From positions 124,001 to 188,000 of the forward strand of contig JADJOA010000005.1 in assembly GCA_016714005.1 (NCBI GenBank): a stretch of DNA of 64,000 nucleotides, read 5' to 3'. Shown piece after piece: positions 21,963 to 32,128 of the stretch. Origin of the DNA: Bacteroidota bacterium. GTDB taxonomy: Bacteria > Bacteroidota > Bacteroidia > AKYH767-A > OLB10. The translations under genes were made by a program, and so were the position numbers. The notes under the pieces were generated by a model. That model was not told the origin of the DNA and ran no database searches. It saw nothing but the letters and a program-made list of their open reading frames with translations. The first letter of the stretch is position 1. Each line of letters opens with the position of its first letter.

Positions 21963-22166
21963 ACATAACGAAGAAGGGATTAAAGAAGGAAAAAAAAGAA
22001 GGGTTTAGAACCACAACTGTTCGTTTACCTGCACTGTTTGTTAGAAGCACAACTGTTTGTTTACCTCTCAAATCTCTGATTCACGAACGCCAAAATAAAA
22101 AAAATAAAAAAAAGAGTGAGCTAAAGCCCTTCTTTTTTTTATTTCTTTTAATCTTGATGTTATCGG
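21963..22166. repeat. Palindromic element B (attC-like)
   Basis: About 204 bp runs from ACATAACG to GTTATCGG. The long arms at 21978-22003 (GATTAAAGAAGG then A-run and GAAGGG) and 22127-22153 (CCCTTC then T-run and CTTTTAATC) are near-complements. The loop carries CACAACTGTTCGTTTACC and GTTAGAAGCACAACTGTTTG, a tandem of the same motif seen once in element A. The flanks GAAGAAGGG and TTCGTGCTAC match AAGAAGGG and ATGTGCTAC in element A. The element separates the restriction operon from the two-gene unit at 22221-23139. Confidence 0.6.
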
Positions 22167-22220
22167 TTCGTGCTACTCGTTCTAAGATGTCAAATCGTTT
22201 CAATTTAGCATCAAACTTTA

Positions 22221-22571
22221 TTAAAGGTCACCAAGTAACTTGTCAATAATATCTGAAGAACCTTCCCTTGAAAGATTCATTGCTTCAGCAAATAGCTCAC
22301 TAAGAATAACGCGATAAGTTTCATCTGTTGTTGTATTGATCTGGAGAACAATTTCATTTGGATTCGTAGCTTGAATTGTCAGAGAATAATTGTTGATACG
22401 ATTTATACCAAGAGGTGTTTGCTGAACCGTAAGTGTAACAGTAAATAACCTGCTACCGTCTTGCCTAACCCACCTAACAGTATTCGCGTTTGCATATTTC
22501 CAAGGCAATTTTTTCTCTCTTGTTTTATCAAGTAGCTTTTGAATTTGTGCTGTTATTTTACTGTTATCCAT
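22221..22571 (-). CDS. Small hypothetical protein of the two-gene cassette
   Basis: This intact 116-residue soluble protein begins MDNSKITAQIQKLLDKTREKK. A beta-rich middle (VRWVRQDGSRLFTVTLTV, then SLTIQATN and EIVLQINT) is followed by a helical tail ending DIIDKLLGDL. No catalytic motif is recognised. Its start is 1 bp after the stop of the membrane gene at 22573, so the two form a unit. That pairing, and the position between palindromic elements beside a restriction operon, would suit an accessory or defence role, but this is inference from context only. Confidence 0.65.
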   Translation of the reverse strand: MDNSKITAQIQKLLDKTREKKLPWKYANANTVRWVRQDGSRLFTVTLTVQQTPLGINRINNYSLTIQATNPNEIVLQINTTTDETYRVILSELFAEAMNLSREGSSDIIDKLLGDL

Positions 22572-22572
22572 T

Positions 22573-23139
22573 TTAATTTGTTTTAATTAACCGACTGTTT
22601 AAGATTCCTTTTAACTTGTTTAAACTGCTTATGAGATTTGTAAAATGTGGCGCTGTAATGTTGTAAACATAGTTCTGTAAAATATTTTCTCCTATTGAAG
22701 CATCATTCAAAGGACTTGATGGGTTTGAACGATTGGCAGTATCCAATGATGTCTTTACATTCGCTAAGTTATCCTGTATCTGTTGTATTTCATCTTTAAT
22801 GTCATTGTCAGTTTTATAAAGCCCTAAGATGCCATACACCCTCGCGCTAATTTCATTAAAACTCTTGTTTGCTTCTGGAAAATTTATTGTCTCTTCAAAT
22901 TGGCAAGAGTTAGAAATTCTTTCCAGCTCCATAATTATTTCCTGCGTCTTAACAGTCAATCCAGCTTGATTCGCTGCATCCTTTGCTTGCTCTGCCTCAC
23001 GAAATGCTTTGATTGAATAGTTAAGTCCGAACGCTGAAACTACAATGCCGCCAAAACTTAATAGACAGAAGAGGAGAAAGTCATAATGACTTGTCCAAAA
23101 CGGATGATGTGTCGCTAAAGTATCTTGGAGTAGAATCAT
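22573..23139 (-). CDS. Membrane-anchored coiled-coil protein of the two-gene cassette
   Basis: The 188-residue protein has one N-terminal membrane helix (FLLFCLLSFGGIVVSAFGLN). A long helical region follows (KAFREAEQAKDAANQAG, then IIMELERISN, and DEIQQIQDNLANVKTS) that looks coiled-coil. The C-terminal segment ends NLISSLNKLKGILNSRL. It has no signal for secretion, so the helical part is probably cytoplasmic. The family is not recognised. It is the upstream partner of the 116-residue protein. Confidence 0.65.
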   Translation of the reverse strand: MILLQDTLATHHPFWTSHYDFLLFCLLSFGGIVVSAFGLNYSIKAFREAEQAKDAANQAGLTVKTQEIIMELERISNSCQFEETINFPEANKSFNEISARVYGILGLYKTDNDIKDEIQQIQDNLANVKTSLDTANRSNPSSPLNDASIGENILQNYVYNITAPHFTNLISSLNKLKGILNSRLIKTN

Positions 23140-23221
23140 GTAACTTTTATCAAGATGTAAAGTAAATTATTTCAGTTCGTTGCTTGCACACTGTTTGAAG
23201 TTCCGATGCTGCCAAGCATGA

Positions 23222-23340
23222 CCGATAACATTTAAATATACGAACTTTTTATCCCTAAAAAGTTCGCTTTTACTACACAAATGTAGCAGATTAACGAACT
23301 TTTTGACTTTTCGCATAAAATTATGCGAACGTTTAAAAAT
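23222..23340. repeat. Run of hairpins beside a CCGATAAC core (element E, partial)
   Basis: CCGATAAC at 23222-23229 is the reverse complement of the GTTATCGG end of elements A-C. It is followed by several strong hairpins. CGAACTTTTT/AAAAAGTTCG surrounds a short loop at about 23240-23265, with a third CGAACTTTTT copy further on. CTACA/TGTAG and TTCGCATAA/TTATGCGAA follow. The side toward 23180 contains GTTCGTTGCTTGCACACTGT, which resembles the loop motif of element B. It bounds the two-gene unit on its upstream side. No gene lies in 23140-23538. Confidence 0.45.
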
Positions 23341-23483
23341 CAAGTTTATAAAGTGGGCTTTGTATTTTATTAAGGTGTTTTTTACTTACGTGGGTGTACC
23401 CCAATACGGCTTGGGTTATTTTGCAATCATTGAGGTTAAGCCCAATGTAAAAATTTAAATAAAAAGCCAATTGCACCACATAA

Positions 23484-23519
23484 AAAAAACCGCCCTCTTT
23501 GCAGAGAAACGGTTTTTAA
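23484..23519 (-). terminator. Rho-independent terminator after the fn3-type hypothetical gene
   Basis: The stem AAAAACCG (23485-23492) pairs with CGGTTTTT (23510-23517), with an inner CTCT/AGAG pairing. On the minus strand it ends in a T-run. It lies about 20 bp beyond the stop at 23539. Confidence 0.75.
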
Positions 23520-23538
23520 AAAACATCACCCAAATGTT

Positions 23539-24170
23539 TTACACCACAATTAAACTTACCACGCTGCTCCAGTCGCCTTCGCCAAGTTTGGTTACCCCGC
23601 GGTAGCGGAAGTAGGCATCGGTACCCGGTGTAAGACCATTAACGGTGGTTTTAGCCTGGATGGTGGAAGGCAAGGCGGTAAAGGTGGTGCCATCGGTACT
23701 TTTTTGCCATTGGTAGCTAACGCGTTTGCCCAATGCGCGCCCTGTTAATTTTACGGTGCCCGATGTTAACCCCTGCTTTGCCTCTAACGGTGCTTTACAC
23801 GCACCCCGCGTTTTTTTACGTCAAACCCTGCCGATTCAATAATGTGTATGGCTTCGGGTTCGTCAGGGGCGTTGTTGGCAAGCGTTTGCACATAAATAAT
23901 CCAGTTGCGTATGTTTTCCAGCACCAAATCGTAGTTGATATTACGTTCGGCAACGCTGCCCGCTACGCGGGTTTGTGCAGTGGCTTCGGCATCTTCTAAC
24001 TTTTGAAGGTTATCAGTTACTACTATTATGGTGGGAGCAGGTGTGGTAAACAGTGCGGAGTTATTGGTAATGTTTAAAATAACAGTGCGTACTTTTAGTA
24101 TAAAGTCGCCTATCCTGCGGTAGCGCTTTACGTTGAGAACCGCTAAGGGTCTTTTATTGGCTGTAGCCAT
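23539..24170 (-). CDS. Conserved hypothetical protein with C-terminal fibronectin III-like domain (frameshift)
   Basis: This protein of about 210 residues starts MATANKRPLAVLNVKRYRRI. The N-terminal 125 residues are helical (FTTPAPTIIVVTDNLQKLED, then NINYDLVLENIRNWIIYVQT, then ESAGFDVKKRG). The C-terminal 80 residues form an fn3-like sandwich (YQWQKSTDGTTFTALP, then TVNGLTPGTDAYFRYRGVTK). The frame breaks near 23750. Proteins of this layout are, from memory, common uncharacterised proteins in Bacteroidota. A 21-bp-period array lies 115 bp upstream, and a terminator follows the stop. No secretion signal is seen. Confidence 0.75.
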
Positions 24171-24285
24171 GATTTATAGTGTTTATATTGTTAATGGAAA
24201 TTAATTGACAGGGTGATGTTTCTTTTATACTGCAAGGCTTGCAGGGCTGCGTATGCGTATGCGGCAGACGTGGCAAGTGCAAAAA

Positions 24286-24579
24286 GCCGCATTGCCGTTA
24301 TGCATTGCGGCATTGTTTATTGGCACAGCGGCATTGTTAAAGGGCATTGCGGCATTGCTGTTGATTACAGCAGCATTGCCAGTTAACAATGCGGCAATGG
24401 CCATGTGCATTGCCGCATTTTCATCAGGCATTGCGTCTTTGTCTGTTGGCAATGCCGCACAATACGTTGGCATTGCGGCTGCGCCTGTGTGCAATGCCGC
24501 TGGGGACATAAACAATGCGGCATTGTGGTTGTGCATTGCCGCATTGCATGCAACCACAGCCGCAAAGCACACAGGCGCA
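24286..24579. repeat. 21-bp-period tandem array 1 (14 units)
   Basis: Fourteen consecutive units of exactly 21 bp occur without any indel. The consensus is GCSGCATTG, about nine variable bases, then CATT or AAT. Because 21 is a multiple of three, both strands stay open throughout. The plus strand would encode AAL-type heptads (AALPLCI, AALFIGT). The minus strand would encode heptads such as NAAMHNG and PFNNAAV. The GCGGC and GCCGC forms alternate, so adjacent units can also pair as hairpins. It lies upstream of, and on the gene's own strand reads into, the hypothetical gene at 23539-24170. I do not call either open frame a protein. Confidence 0.85.
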
Positions 24580-24816
24580 GTATATGCAGGGTGTGTACAT
24601 AAGATGGTACGCCTGGCGGTTATGCTGTATTTTTTATGTATTGCTGAAACAGTCATACCATCATAACTCTATAAGTTTGCCAATATTGAGGAGCGTGTCG
24701 CTAATGTCGTTTTTGGCGCATTTGACGCTTTTGTCGCAGGGCATACAATAGCGCCATGCCCATTGCGTTAATTACTGGCATAACAGTTGAGTCTTACTGC
24801 TATAACTTTAAATCTT

Positions 24817-25017
24817 GTGAGTTACACGCCTTATACTATCTGCCCTAAGGATATTGCACGTATTATCAATAAAAGTGTGCGCACGGCACAACGCCTTGCC
24901 TATGCTATTAAAGCCGGTTTGCATAAGCCACGGCATCACCAAATTACGGTTAAAGAATTTTGCGATTTTGTTGGATATGATGTAGGGGAGGTGGAAGATT
25001 TTTTGAAAAGGAATTAG
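24817..25017 (+). CDS. Small helix-turn-helix-like protein
   Basis: The frame from a GTG at 24817 encodes about 66 residues (MSYTPYTICPKDIARIINKS, VRTAQRLAYAIKAGLHK, ITVKEFCDFVGYD, VGEVEDFLKRN). The spacing of CPKDIARIINKSVRTAQRL suggests a winged or MerR/excisionase-like helix-turn-helix. An earlier TTG at 24787 is possible. It may be a small DNA-binding protein related to the neighbouring hypothetical gene or array, but nothing proves it. Confidence 0.5.
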   Translation: MSYTPYTICPKDIARIINKSVRTAQRLAYAIKAGLHKPRHHQITVKEFCDFVGYDVGEVEDFLKRN

Positions 25018-25058
25018 AAAAGAAAGGATGGATTAGGAATTAAAGTTTAGGGGTTGGG

Positions 25059-26307
25059 TTATTTAACGAGCTTACCATAAAAAAGTATGTTGCCTGGTGC
25101 CGTTACTTTGTATAAATAAATTCCTTTGCCCAGCTCAGATAAATTAAGTGTAGCAGAAATATCATTGCTGTGCAACCTCTGCAGCTCATTGCCACGCATA
25201 TCATAAATAACTACTGTTTGGATGGGCGCATAATAATTTTTAAAAGTTACATTGTCAACCACAGGGTTTGGAAAAACTTTTAAAGACTGCTCAAACAGTG
25301 TTTGTTGTGTAGCTCCTGATGGCACTCCGCATCCGTTATGATAGCAAACTACCGCGAAAATTGGTAAGCACAGATTGCATTCTTGTTTTTTGTCCACTGG
25401 TATAATGCTTTACGCATGCATAATCCATATAGTTGGTGTTATCGTCATTTTGATCGCCAATGCCACCTAATGCTACAGGCCGAAATGGGTTATTGGCAGA
25501 AGTATCATCATCATCTGATTGGCAGGAGTTAGTAGGAGTACAAGTGCCTATGCCAATACTATCAGGAGGCGTGTCGCACACTCCATCGCCATAAAGGAGG
25601 CAGTTTAAATTCGCGCATCCGCTTTGAAAGGTATGTGCCAAGCCCAGGTAATGACCTGCTTCGTGAGGCAACAGTAAATCAACACTCAGGTTGTTTAAAT
25701 AGGTAATGTAAATACCATCGTAACGTTGACCATGGTTGGTGTACCACCAACCGTAACCACTATACTGTATTCCGTTTATGGCTAAACTTTTTACTATGTA
25801 AATATTAAAATACTTAAGCGTGTTCCAATGATAAACAGCAGCCACACTGTCAAACACCGGAAAGGTTGCAGGCAAACCATTATTGATAGCAAATAATGGC
25901 ATGTTAGACATAGGCGTGTAATGCCTGTCAATACCATTGGTGGGGTTGCCATTGGTGTCAACGGTGGCTAAACAAAATTCAATATCAATATCCACTCCTG
26001 AGGTGTCGTAAAATGGAACCATGTTTGCAAAGCGCTGGTTAAGGTTATTAAGCCAGTTAAATACCACTGAATCGGGTACGTTTTCAGTACCACCGGTATG
26101 CAAAATATGAAAAACCACAGGCACAGTGTATAGGTTGGTTGTAGTAAGTCCGGATACCGGGGGCAAATTCCTATACAGCACATCATCGGTTACTAAGTTT
26201 ACGGAGGAGCCGCAGGGCAATGGATGAGGTTGTGCAGAAAGTAAAGTGGCACTTAACACAAGCAGGTAAGAGGCATGTTGTAAAAGTAAAGTGCTGAATA
26301 TTTTCAT
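25059..26307 (-). CDS. M43-family (pappalysin-like) zinc metalloprotease with T9SS sorting domain (one frameshift)
   Basis: The protein is about 415 residues with a signal-like N-terminus (MKIFSTLLLQHASYLLVLSA). The catalytic motif HEAGHYLGLAHTF (HExxHxxGLxH) and the Met-turn region TNYMDYA are followed by Cys-containing loops (GCANLNC, GDGVCDTPPD), all typical of M43 metzincins. The C-terminal sorting domain reads LKVFPNPVVDN...GIYLYKVTA...YGKLVK. The frame breaks near 25345, just before that domain. The product should be a secreted protease exported by T9SS. Confidence 0.87.
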
Positions 26308-26361
26308 GCTCTTGCGTTTTGATGGTCAAAGGTAATGAGAGGTGAATAAAATGCAAATGGT

Positions 26362-26427
26362 TTGGTATTTTAAAAATAGCTGCATCGCCCGCTTTACTCC
26401 GCCATGCCAAATGTCCTTCTATTGTGA
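26362..26427 (-). pseudogene. Relic of a helicase C-terminal coding segment
   Basis: These 66 bp match 28505-28570, inside the helicase gene, at roughly nine of ten positions in the same orientation, by my visual count. Translated on the minus strand it reads VTIEGHLAWRSKAGDAAIFK, against STIEGHLALLIKAGDADIFK in the helicase. The flanks do not match and no longer frame survives. It appears to be a remnant of a duplicated or displaced helicase end, now separated from the intact gene by a cargo gene. Confidence 0.65.
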
Positions 26428-26589
26428 CCCCCCGGCAGGTATATACTTTGCCTGTGTGTAAATTTTTTATTTCAAATTGCTTGCTGCTGAAAAATATATT
26501 CGCTGCCATGCTATTACAACTATTACTGAAATAAATTCCCATAGCATTAAAATTGTTATTTTTAAATGCCCATTTCAAAAAATAACATT

Positions 26590-28238
26590 ATGCTAAACCC
26601 TTATCCTCTATTAATCGCCATCATATTTCTTGCAGTAACGCATCCCTTATGTGCACAAACACCCAATTGGAAATGGGCAAAGGAAGCATCGGGTAATGAA
26701 TCTGACATACCCCAGGCAATTGCTACTGATGTTAACGGTAACGTAATTGTTGCCGGATACTTTGCCAGCGATTCGCTGGTTGTTGGCAGTACCGTTTTGC
26801 AAAACAGTGCCATTGGTTTCCAGGAGGCGTTTATTGCCAAATATGATTCTTCGGGCAATTGCAATGGGCTTATGGTTATGGAGGAACCATGGATGACAAG
26901 GCTACTGCAGTGGGTACTGATGCCCAGGGCAATGTTTATTTAGCAGGATATTTTTACAGCCCTACCATTACTTTTGGTGCAACCACTCTTACCAATGCGG
27001 GTAACGTTGGCGATATTTTTTTGGTGAAGTATAGCAGCACCGGAAACATAATATGGGTAAAAAGGGAAGGTGCCGTAGCGTTGGAAATTCCTTATGCCAT
27101 GCATGTAGAAACTACAGGCGAAATTATCCTGGCAGGAAGATTTTCAAGCAACTCCGTAACCTTTGGCACCACCACGCTTACGCTGGCAGGAAGCATGGAT
27201 GTGTTTGTAGTGCGCTATGATGCTGCCGGAAATGTTGACTGGGCTATTGGTGATGGCGGTGGCAGCAATGACGAAGCCTATGCTGTTACCACCGATGGAT
27301 CGGGTAATGTAATTGTTGCAGGGTACTTTGGGCAAACTGCCGTGTTTGGCACTACCACCTTAATAGCTGACGGGCTCTCGGATATTTTTGTTGCCAAGTA
27401 CACCATGGGCGGAAACTTCGTATGGGCTGTACGCGCAGGTGGCGATGGCGATGACCGCGCCAATGGTGTTGCTGCTGATGCCTCAGGCAACATTTACATT
27501 ACAGTATTTTTTATTAACGATACCGTTTCGTTTGGCAACATAGTTATACCCAATGCGCCTGACGACAATGCATTTGTTGCAGGTTACGATGCCGGTGGCG
27601 GCATACGGTGGGCGCATGGCATCAGTGGCGATTGCAGGGCAAATGGCATTGCCGCTATGCCCAATGGCGAAGTGTATGCTTGCGGATCGTTTAACGATGC
27701 CCCGCTTCTTTTTAACGGCAGCAGTCTTGCTAACAATGGCGATTACGATTTCTTTATACTGCATTACGATAACAACGGAAACAATGCATGGGCCGTTCAC
27801 CAGTCTTCGGGTGGTGCCGATGACGGACACGGGCAGGCAATAGCAAAAGACAATTTTGGCGCACTTGCCATTTGCGGCTACTACGAACGTGGTCCGGTTA
27901 CCTTTGGCCCCTCTGTGTTAAACACCATCAATAGCAATGGAACTGACGTGTTTGTTGCACGCATGGGTGGAGTTACCACGGGCATTTATAACACACAAAA
28001 CGAAAATGATATTAGTCTTTACCCAAATCCTAACAACGGAAAATTTATTTTGAAAACCAACAGTGTAATCAGTGCAATTGAAATTTACAATGCAGTAGGG
28101 GAGAAGGTGTTTGCTATGATGGATTTAAAACAACGTGTATCAACTGAAATAAATATTTCTTCTTTCCCTGATGGAATTTATTTTTTAAAAGTTTTTGATG
28201 GCGAAAAATATGTTGCGCAAAAAATGATTGTTCAGTAA
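26590..28238 (+). CDS. SBBP beta-propeller repeat protein with T9SS sorting domain (one frameshift)
   Basis: I start at ATG 26590 because MLNPYPLLIAIIFLAVTHPL is a good signal peptide; an in-frame ATG at 26566 is less likely. About eight repeats of the type GNVIVAGYF...FGTTTL...FVAKYDAAGNxxWA follow. The C-terminal sorting domain reads ISLYPNPNNGK...GIYFLKVFDG...AQKMIVQ. One base is missing near 26862 (SSGNC then QWAYGYGG). Total length is about 549 residues. It is paralogous to 9510-11138 and transcribed away from the M43 protease. Confidence 0.87.
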
Positions 28239-28359
28239 TTGATTTTTAAACGAATTTTTTTCTGCCAAAGTATCTTTCAGTTTAGTATGGCACCTGGCAT
28301 GTGGCGGGGTTCTGCTTAAAATAATTCATCACTCATCAGTGACCCACAAAGCTTCCGGG

Positions 28360-30818
28360 CTAAATTTTTTTAAACTCCATGTAATTAAGCACCATCCTTA
28401 ATTCAGCAAAAGATGTTTTGTTGCCAAAAAACAGTTTCGCATCGTTAATAGTGGCTTTAGTATTTTTTTCAAAGTAAGATTGTATTTCGTCCACTTTTAA
28501 ATCGTTTAGTATTTTAAAAATATCTGCATCGCCTGCTTTAATCAGCAATGCCAAATGTCCCTCTATTGTGCTTGCTGCAAGGTTTCGTTCCTTTGCTATT
28601 TCATTAATGGTTTTTCCGGCATTAAATAATTCAAGCGTAAGTTTTAGTGTGGAGCCTTTTTCTTTTATTTTTTTTGTTTCGGGTTCATCCTCCAACTCAT
28701 CTTCTATGTAAAAAGTATCCCTGGGTATGTTATTGTTGTTGCAATAACTGTTTATGATGGACAATATTTCATCGCCAAACTGTGCTACTTTTCTTTTGCC
28801 GATTCCTTTTATCAGCAATAACTCTTTAAGCGTTGCCGGCATTTTTTCGGAAAGTTCGTCTAATGCCTTGCGGGATATTACCATATACACATCCGTGTCA
28901 AGTTCGGCAGCTTTTGCATCGCGCCACTGGCGCAAAAGGGGTTTTAGTTTGTTTCCGGAAGAACTGCTAACTGCGCTTTGCCTTGAAGGACTGAAAGATT
29001 TTGCCTCGCGCTCAAAATCAATTTCTGCATTAGCTTTTGCTTGTATGTGAGCAATTGCATTAAAGCCAGCCTGCGCTTTTGCAGCACATATTTTTTCGAA
29101 GACCGTTAGTTGCAATTGTTGCAGGCTTTCGGTTAATTGTTTGCGTATGGCTGCATTATCGGTATCAACCGTAAGTGCTTTTATCTGATTATAAATACCC
29201 GAAACTTTTTCGAAGAAATAACCTGCTGCTTTTTTTACCCGTTCCTGCAATGCTTCGTTTTCTTCGGGAAGCGGAGGTAAAGACATAAGCTGGTTAAATT
29301 GTGATGTAAATTTCTGATTGACAGAAAAAACGTCAGTATCAAACACAGCAATTATTTGCGTGATGTTATCAAACAATGTTTTGTCAATAGCTGAAATATT
29401 TTCGCCAATATTTTTTTGTGCATACAACAACCTGTTTTGTAACACCGAAAAATTAAACAGCTCATTCATTAAACCAATCTGGAAATTTTTTTTCTCCTCC
29501 AGTAAATATTCTGTTCCGGGTAAATTGTCTTCAATTTGTTGTGTGTAGTGGCTTATTTTTTCATCGGTTTTAATACTTGCTTCGTTTATGGGGGAGCGCA
29601 GTATCATTCCTTCAAAAGTTTTGCAACGGCTAAGGGCTACGTACACCTGCCCGTGTGCAAAAGATGCCTGCGCATCAATAATGGCACGTTCAAAAGTTAA
29701 GCCCTGGCTTTTGTGTATGGTTATTGCCCATGCAAGTTTCAGGGGAAACTGCGTAAAACTTCCTGCCACTTCTTCTTTAACCTGTTTATCATCACCCAAT
29801 GAGTACTTCAGGTTTTGCCACTCTAAAGGTTTTACGGTAATAGAAAAATTATCATCCTTGCATTTTACGGTAATCTCATCATCATCAATAGCAGTAATAC
29901 GCCCAATCTTGCCGTTATAAAAAAGTTTTTCGCGGCTGGGGTCATTTTTTACAAACATTACCTGCGCATTTACTTTAAGCTGCAACTCAAACTCGGTGGG
30001 GTAAGCAAATTCGGGAAACTCGCCTTTAATGGTTGCTTTAAAGGTGTGGAGTTCATCATCAAGCCTGTTAAGTTTATTCTGGTTAATATTTTGTGCAGAA
30101 TAATTATGGGTGGTTAATGTTATGTAGCCATCATCGGCATCGGGTATAAAAGATGGTTGGTATCGCTCGTTCAGTTCAAGGTAATCGTGATGGTCTAACT
30201 GATTATTGCGCACTTTGTTTAACAATTTAATAAAGTACCCATCCGTTTGCCTGAAAATTTCTTTCAGCTCAATTGTAACGGGGGCGCTTTGCTGCAATGC
30301 ACGGCTCCCGAAAAAATAAAAAGTATCATAGTATGGTCTCAGCAAACTCATTTCATCATCTTTAACTATTGGCGATAGCTGATGCAAATCACCAATCATC
30401 AGTAGCTGCAATCCGCCAAATGGTAAATGCCTGTTGCGGTACCTGCGAAGCACATCATCAATTCCATCCAATACATCGGCACGCACCATGCTAATCTCAT
30501 CTATCACCAATAAATCTAAACTGCGCAACAGTTTTATTTTATCTCCCCTGAATTGTTTGTTGAAGCCGGCATTGTTGTTACTGCTGCCCGGAACATAAGG
30601 ACCAAAAGGCAATTGAAAAAAAGAATGAATGGTTACTCCTCCGGCATTAATGGCTGCTACACCCGTGGGAGCTACAATAGCCATTCGTTTGGGTGTTTGG
30701 GATTTTAGGTTGCGCAAAAAAGTTGTTTTGCCTGTACCGGCTTTGCCTGTTAGAAAAACATTTTGTTGGTGTACTGTACAAAATCAAAAGCAAGCTGCAA
30801 TTGCGGATTGGTTTGCAT
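28360..30818 (-). CDS. Pif1/RecD-like superfamily 1 helicase with HRDC and helix-turn-helix C-terminus (frameshift)
   Basis: Starting at ATG 30818 (MQTNPQLQLAFDFVQYTN) and crossing one indel near 30765, this is about 819 residues. Motifs are Walker A LTGKAGTGKTTFLRN, APTGVAAINAGG (Ia), LLVIDEISMV (II), MIGDLHQLSPI (III), and WAITIHKSQGLTFERAIID with VYVALSRCKT (V/VI). The C-terminus has an HRDC-like segment (LKELLLIKGIGKRKVAQFGD) and a winged-helix part with INEIAKERNLAASTIEGHLA. It is probably a 5'-3' DNA helicase in DNA repair or replication. A fragment of its 3' end recurs at 26362-26427. Confidence 0.88.
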
Positions 30819-30937
30819 TTAGCAAGGGGTTATTAGTAAATAGTTCGAAACAGGATGGTGCTATTGAAAAGCAATTATAAGAAGATAATTTAAGATGGAG
30901 AATTTGGCAATGGTAAATTCAAAGTCTATTTTAGCCT

Positions 30938-32112
30938 GTGAAAAAACATTATTTACCTTTTTTATTTATACTACTGCTGTCTGCATGTAAGAAGGATGAT
31001 ACTACCGCTCCTGATGATTCTTTTAATCCTCCAACTACACCGGTAGCCGTCTATACGCTTTTGGATAATGCCGGTAATTGCCTGAATGCAAATGTGCAGG
31101 GCACTTATGCTTATGGCACAGTGTTAAGCCCTTCGGTAAACAGGGTGGTACTACAGGTTAATGTTACCACGGCAGGTTCTTATGGCATTACTACCATTAC
31201 CGTAAACGGATACAAGTTTGCTACATCGGGCGTGTTTTCAACCACCGGCAATCAAACAATAACAATGGTGGCAGTAGGAACTCCCGTTAATGACGGTGCT
31301 GATTATTTTCCTGTTAGCAATGGTACCTCATCATGTGGTTTTACCATAAATGTAGTTGATGTTTCTATGCTTGATAACGACCACATGTATTTTGGTAATC
31401 CAAGCAATGCGCAGGCAACTGCCGATAGTACCACCCAATTATTTAATGCGTAAGCCTTTTTATGCATTATCATATAGCAAAGACCGTGGTATTCTAATTG
31501 GGTAAGCTGGCATTTGTTCTCCAACGACTTGGGAAGCACCCCAAGGCAGGACGATTTCAGGGCTGATAATGCATTGCCATTGGGCTGGTACCAGGTTACT
31601 GATAACGATTACTCATCAAGCGGTTTTGACAGGGGACACAATGTTCCTTCTGCTGACAGAACAAATACAGTTACTGCCAACTCATCTACTTTTTAATGAC
31701 TAATATGATTCCGCAGGCACCATACCACAACCAAATTGTGTGGAATTATATGGAAGACTCCTTACGCCAGTTAATTGCTCAAGGAAATGAGCTTTATATT
31801 ATTATGGGATCTTATGGCGCAGGCGGCACAGGGCTCAATGGTTTTGCAACAAGTATAAGTGGCGGTAAAGTAACGGTACCTGCAAGTATTTATAAAATAG
31901 CGATGATTATACCCGATGGAAGTGCTGACAGCAGCCGCGTAAACACAGGCACAAGGGTAATAGCGGTAAACGTACCCAATACCACATCTCTTAATTCTGA
32001 TTGGAAAACATACCGTGTAAGTGTAGATGCACTTGAAGCTATAACAGGGTATGATTTTTTAAACCGGTTACCCATACCGTTTGCAGGCAGGTATAGAATC
32101 TCAGGTGGATAA
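30938..32112 (+). CDS. Secreted DNA/RNA non-specific endonuclease, NUC1 type (frameshifts)
   Basis: A GTG start gives the lipoprotein signal MKKHYLPFLFILLLSACKKD, with lipobox LSAC. A beta-rich N-terminal domain of about 150 residues follows. The nuclease domain contains SKDRGI, NWVSWHLFSNDLGS, RQDDFRAD, SGFDRGHNVPSADRT (the DRGH catalytic motif), then MTNMIPQAPYHNQIVWNYME (catalytic Asn and metal site). Indels are needed near 31440-31500 and 31693. The total is about 390 residues. The nuclease is probably anchored in the outer membrane and used for extracellular nucleic-acid breakdown. Confidence 0.85.
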
Positions 32113-32128
32113 TTTGTAAGTACCGGTT

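Noticed and set aside
24225..24666. Long open frames on both strands over array 1 as a protein-coding gene
   Set aside because: Open frames follow automatically from a stop-free 21-bp unit. Neither strand has a convincing start signal or a non-repetitive domain.
26183..26578. 131-residue minus-strand frame
   Set aside because: It overlaps the M43 signal-peptide region and the helicase relic. Only the relic segment shows coding character.
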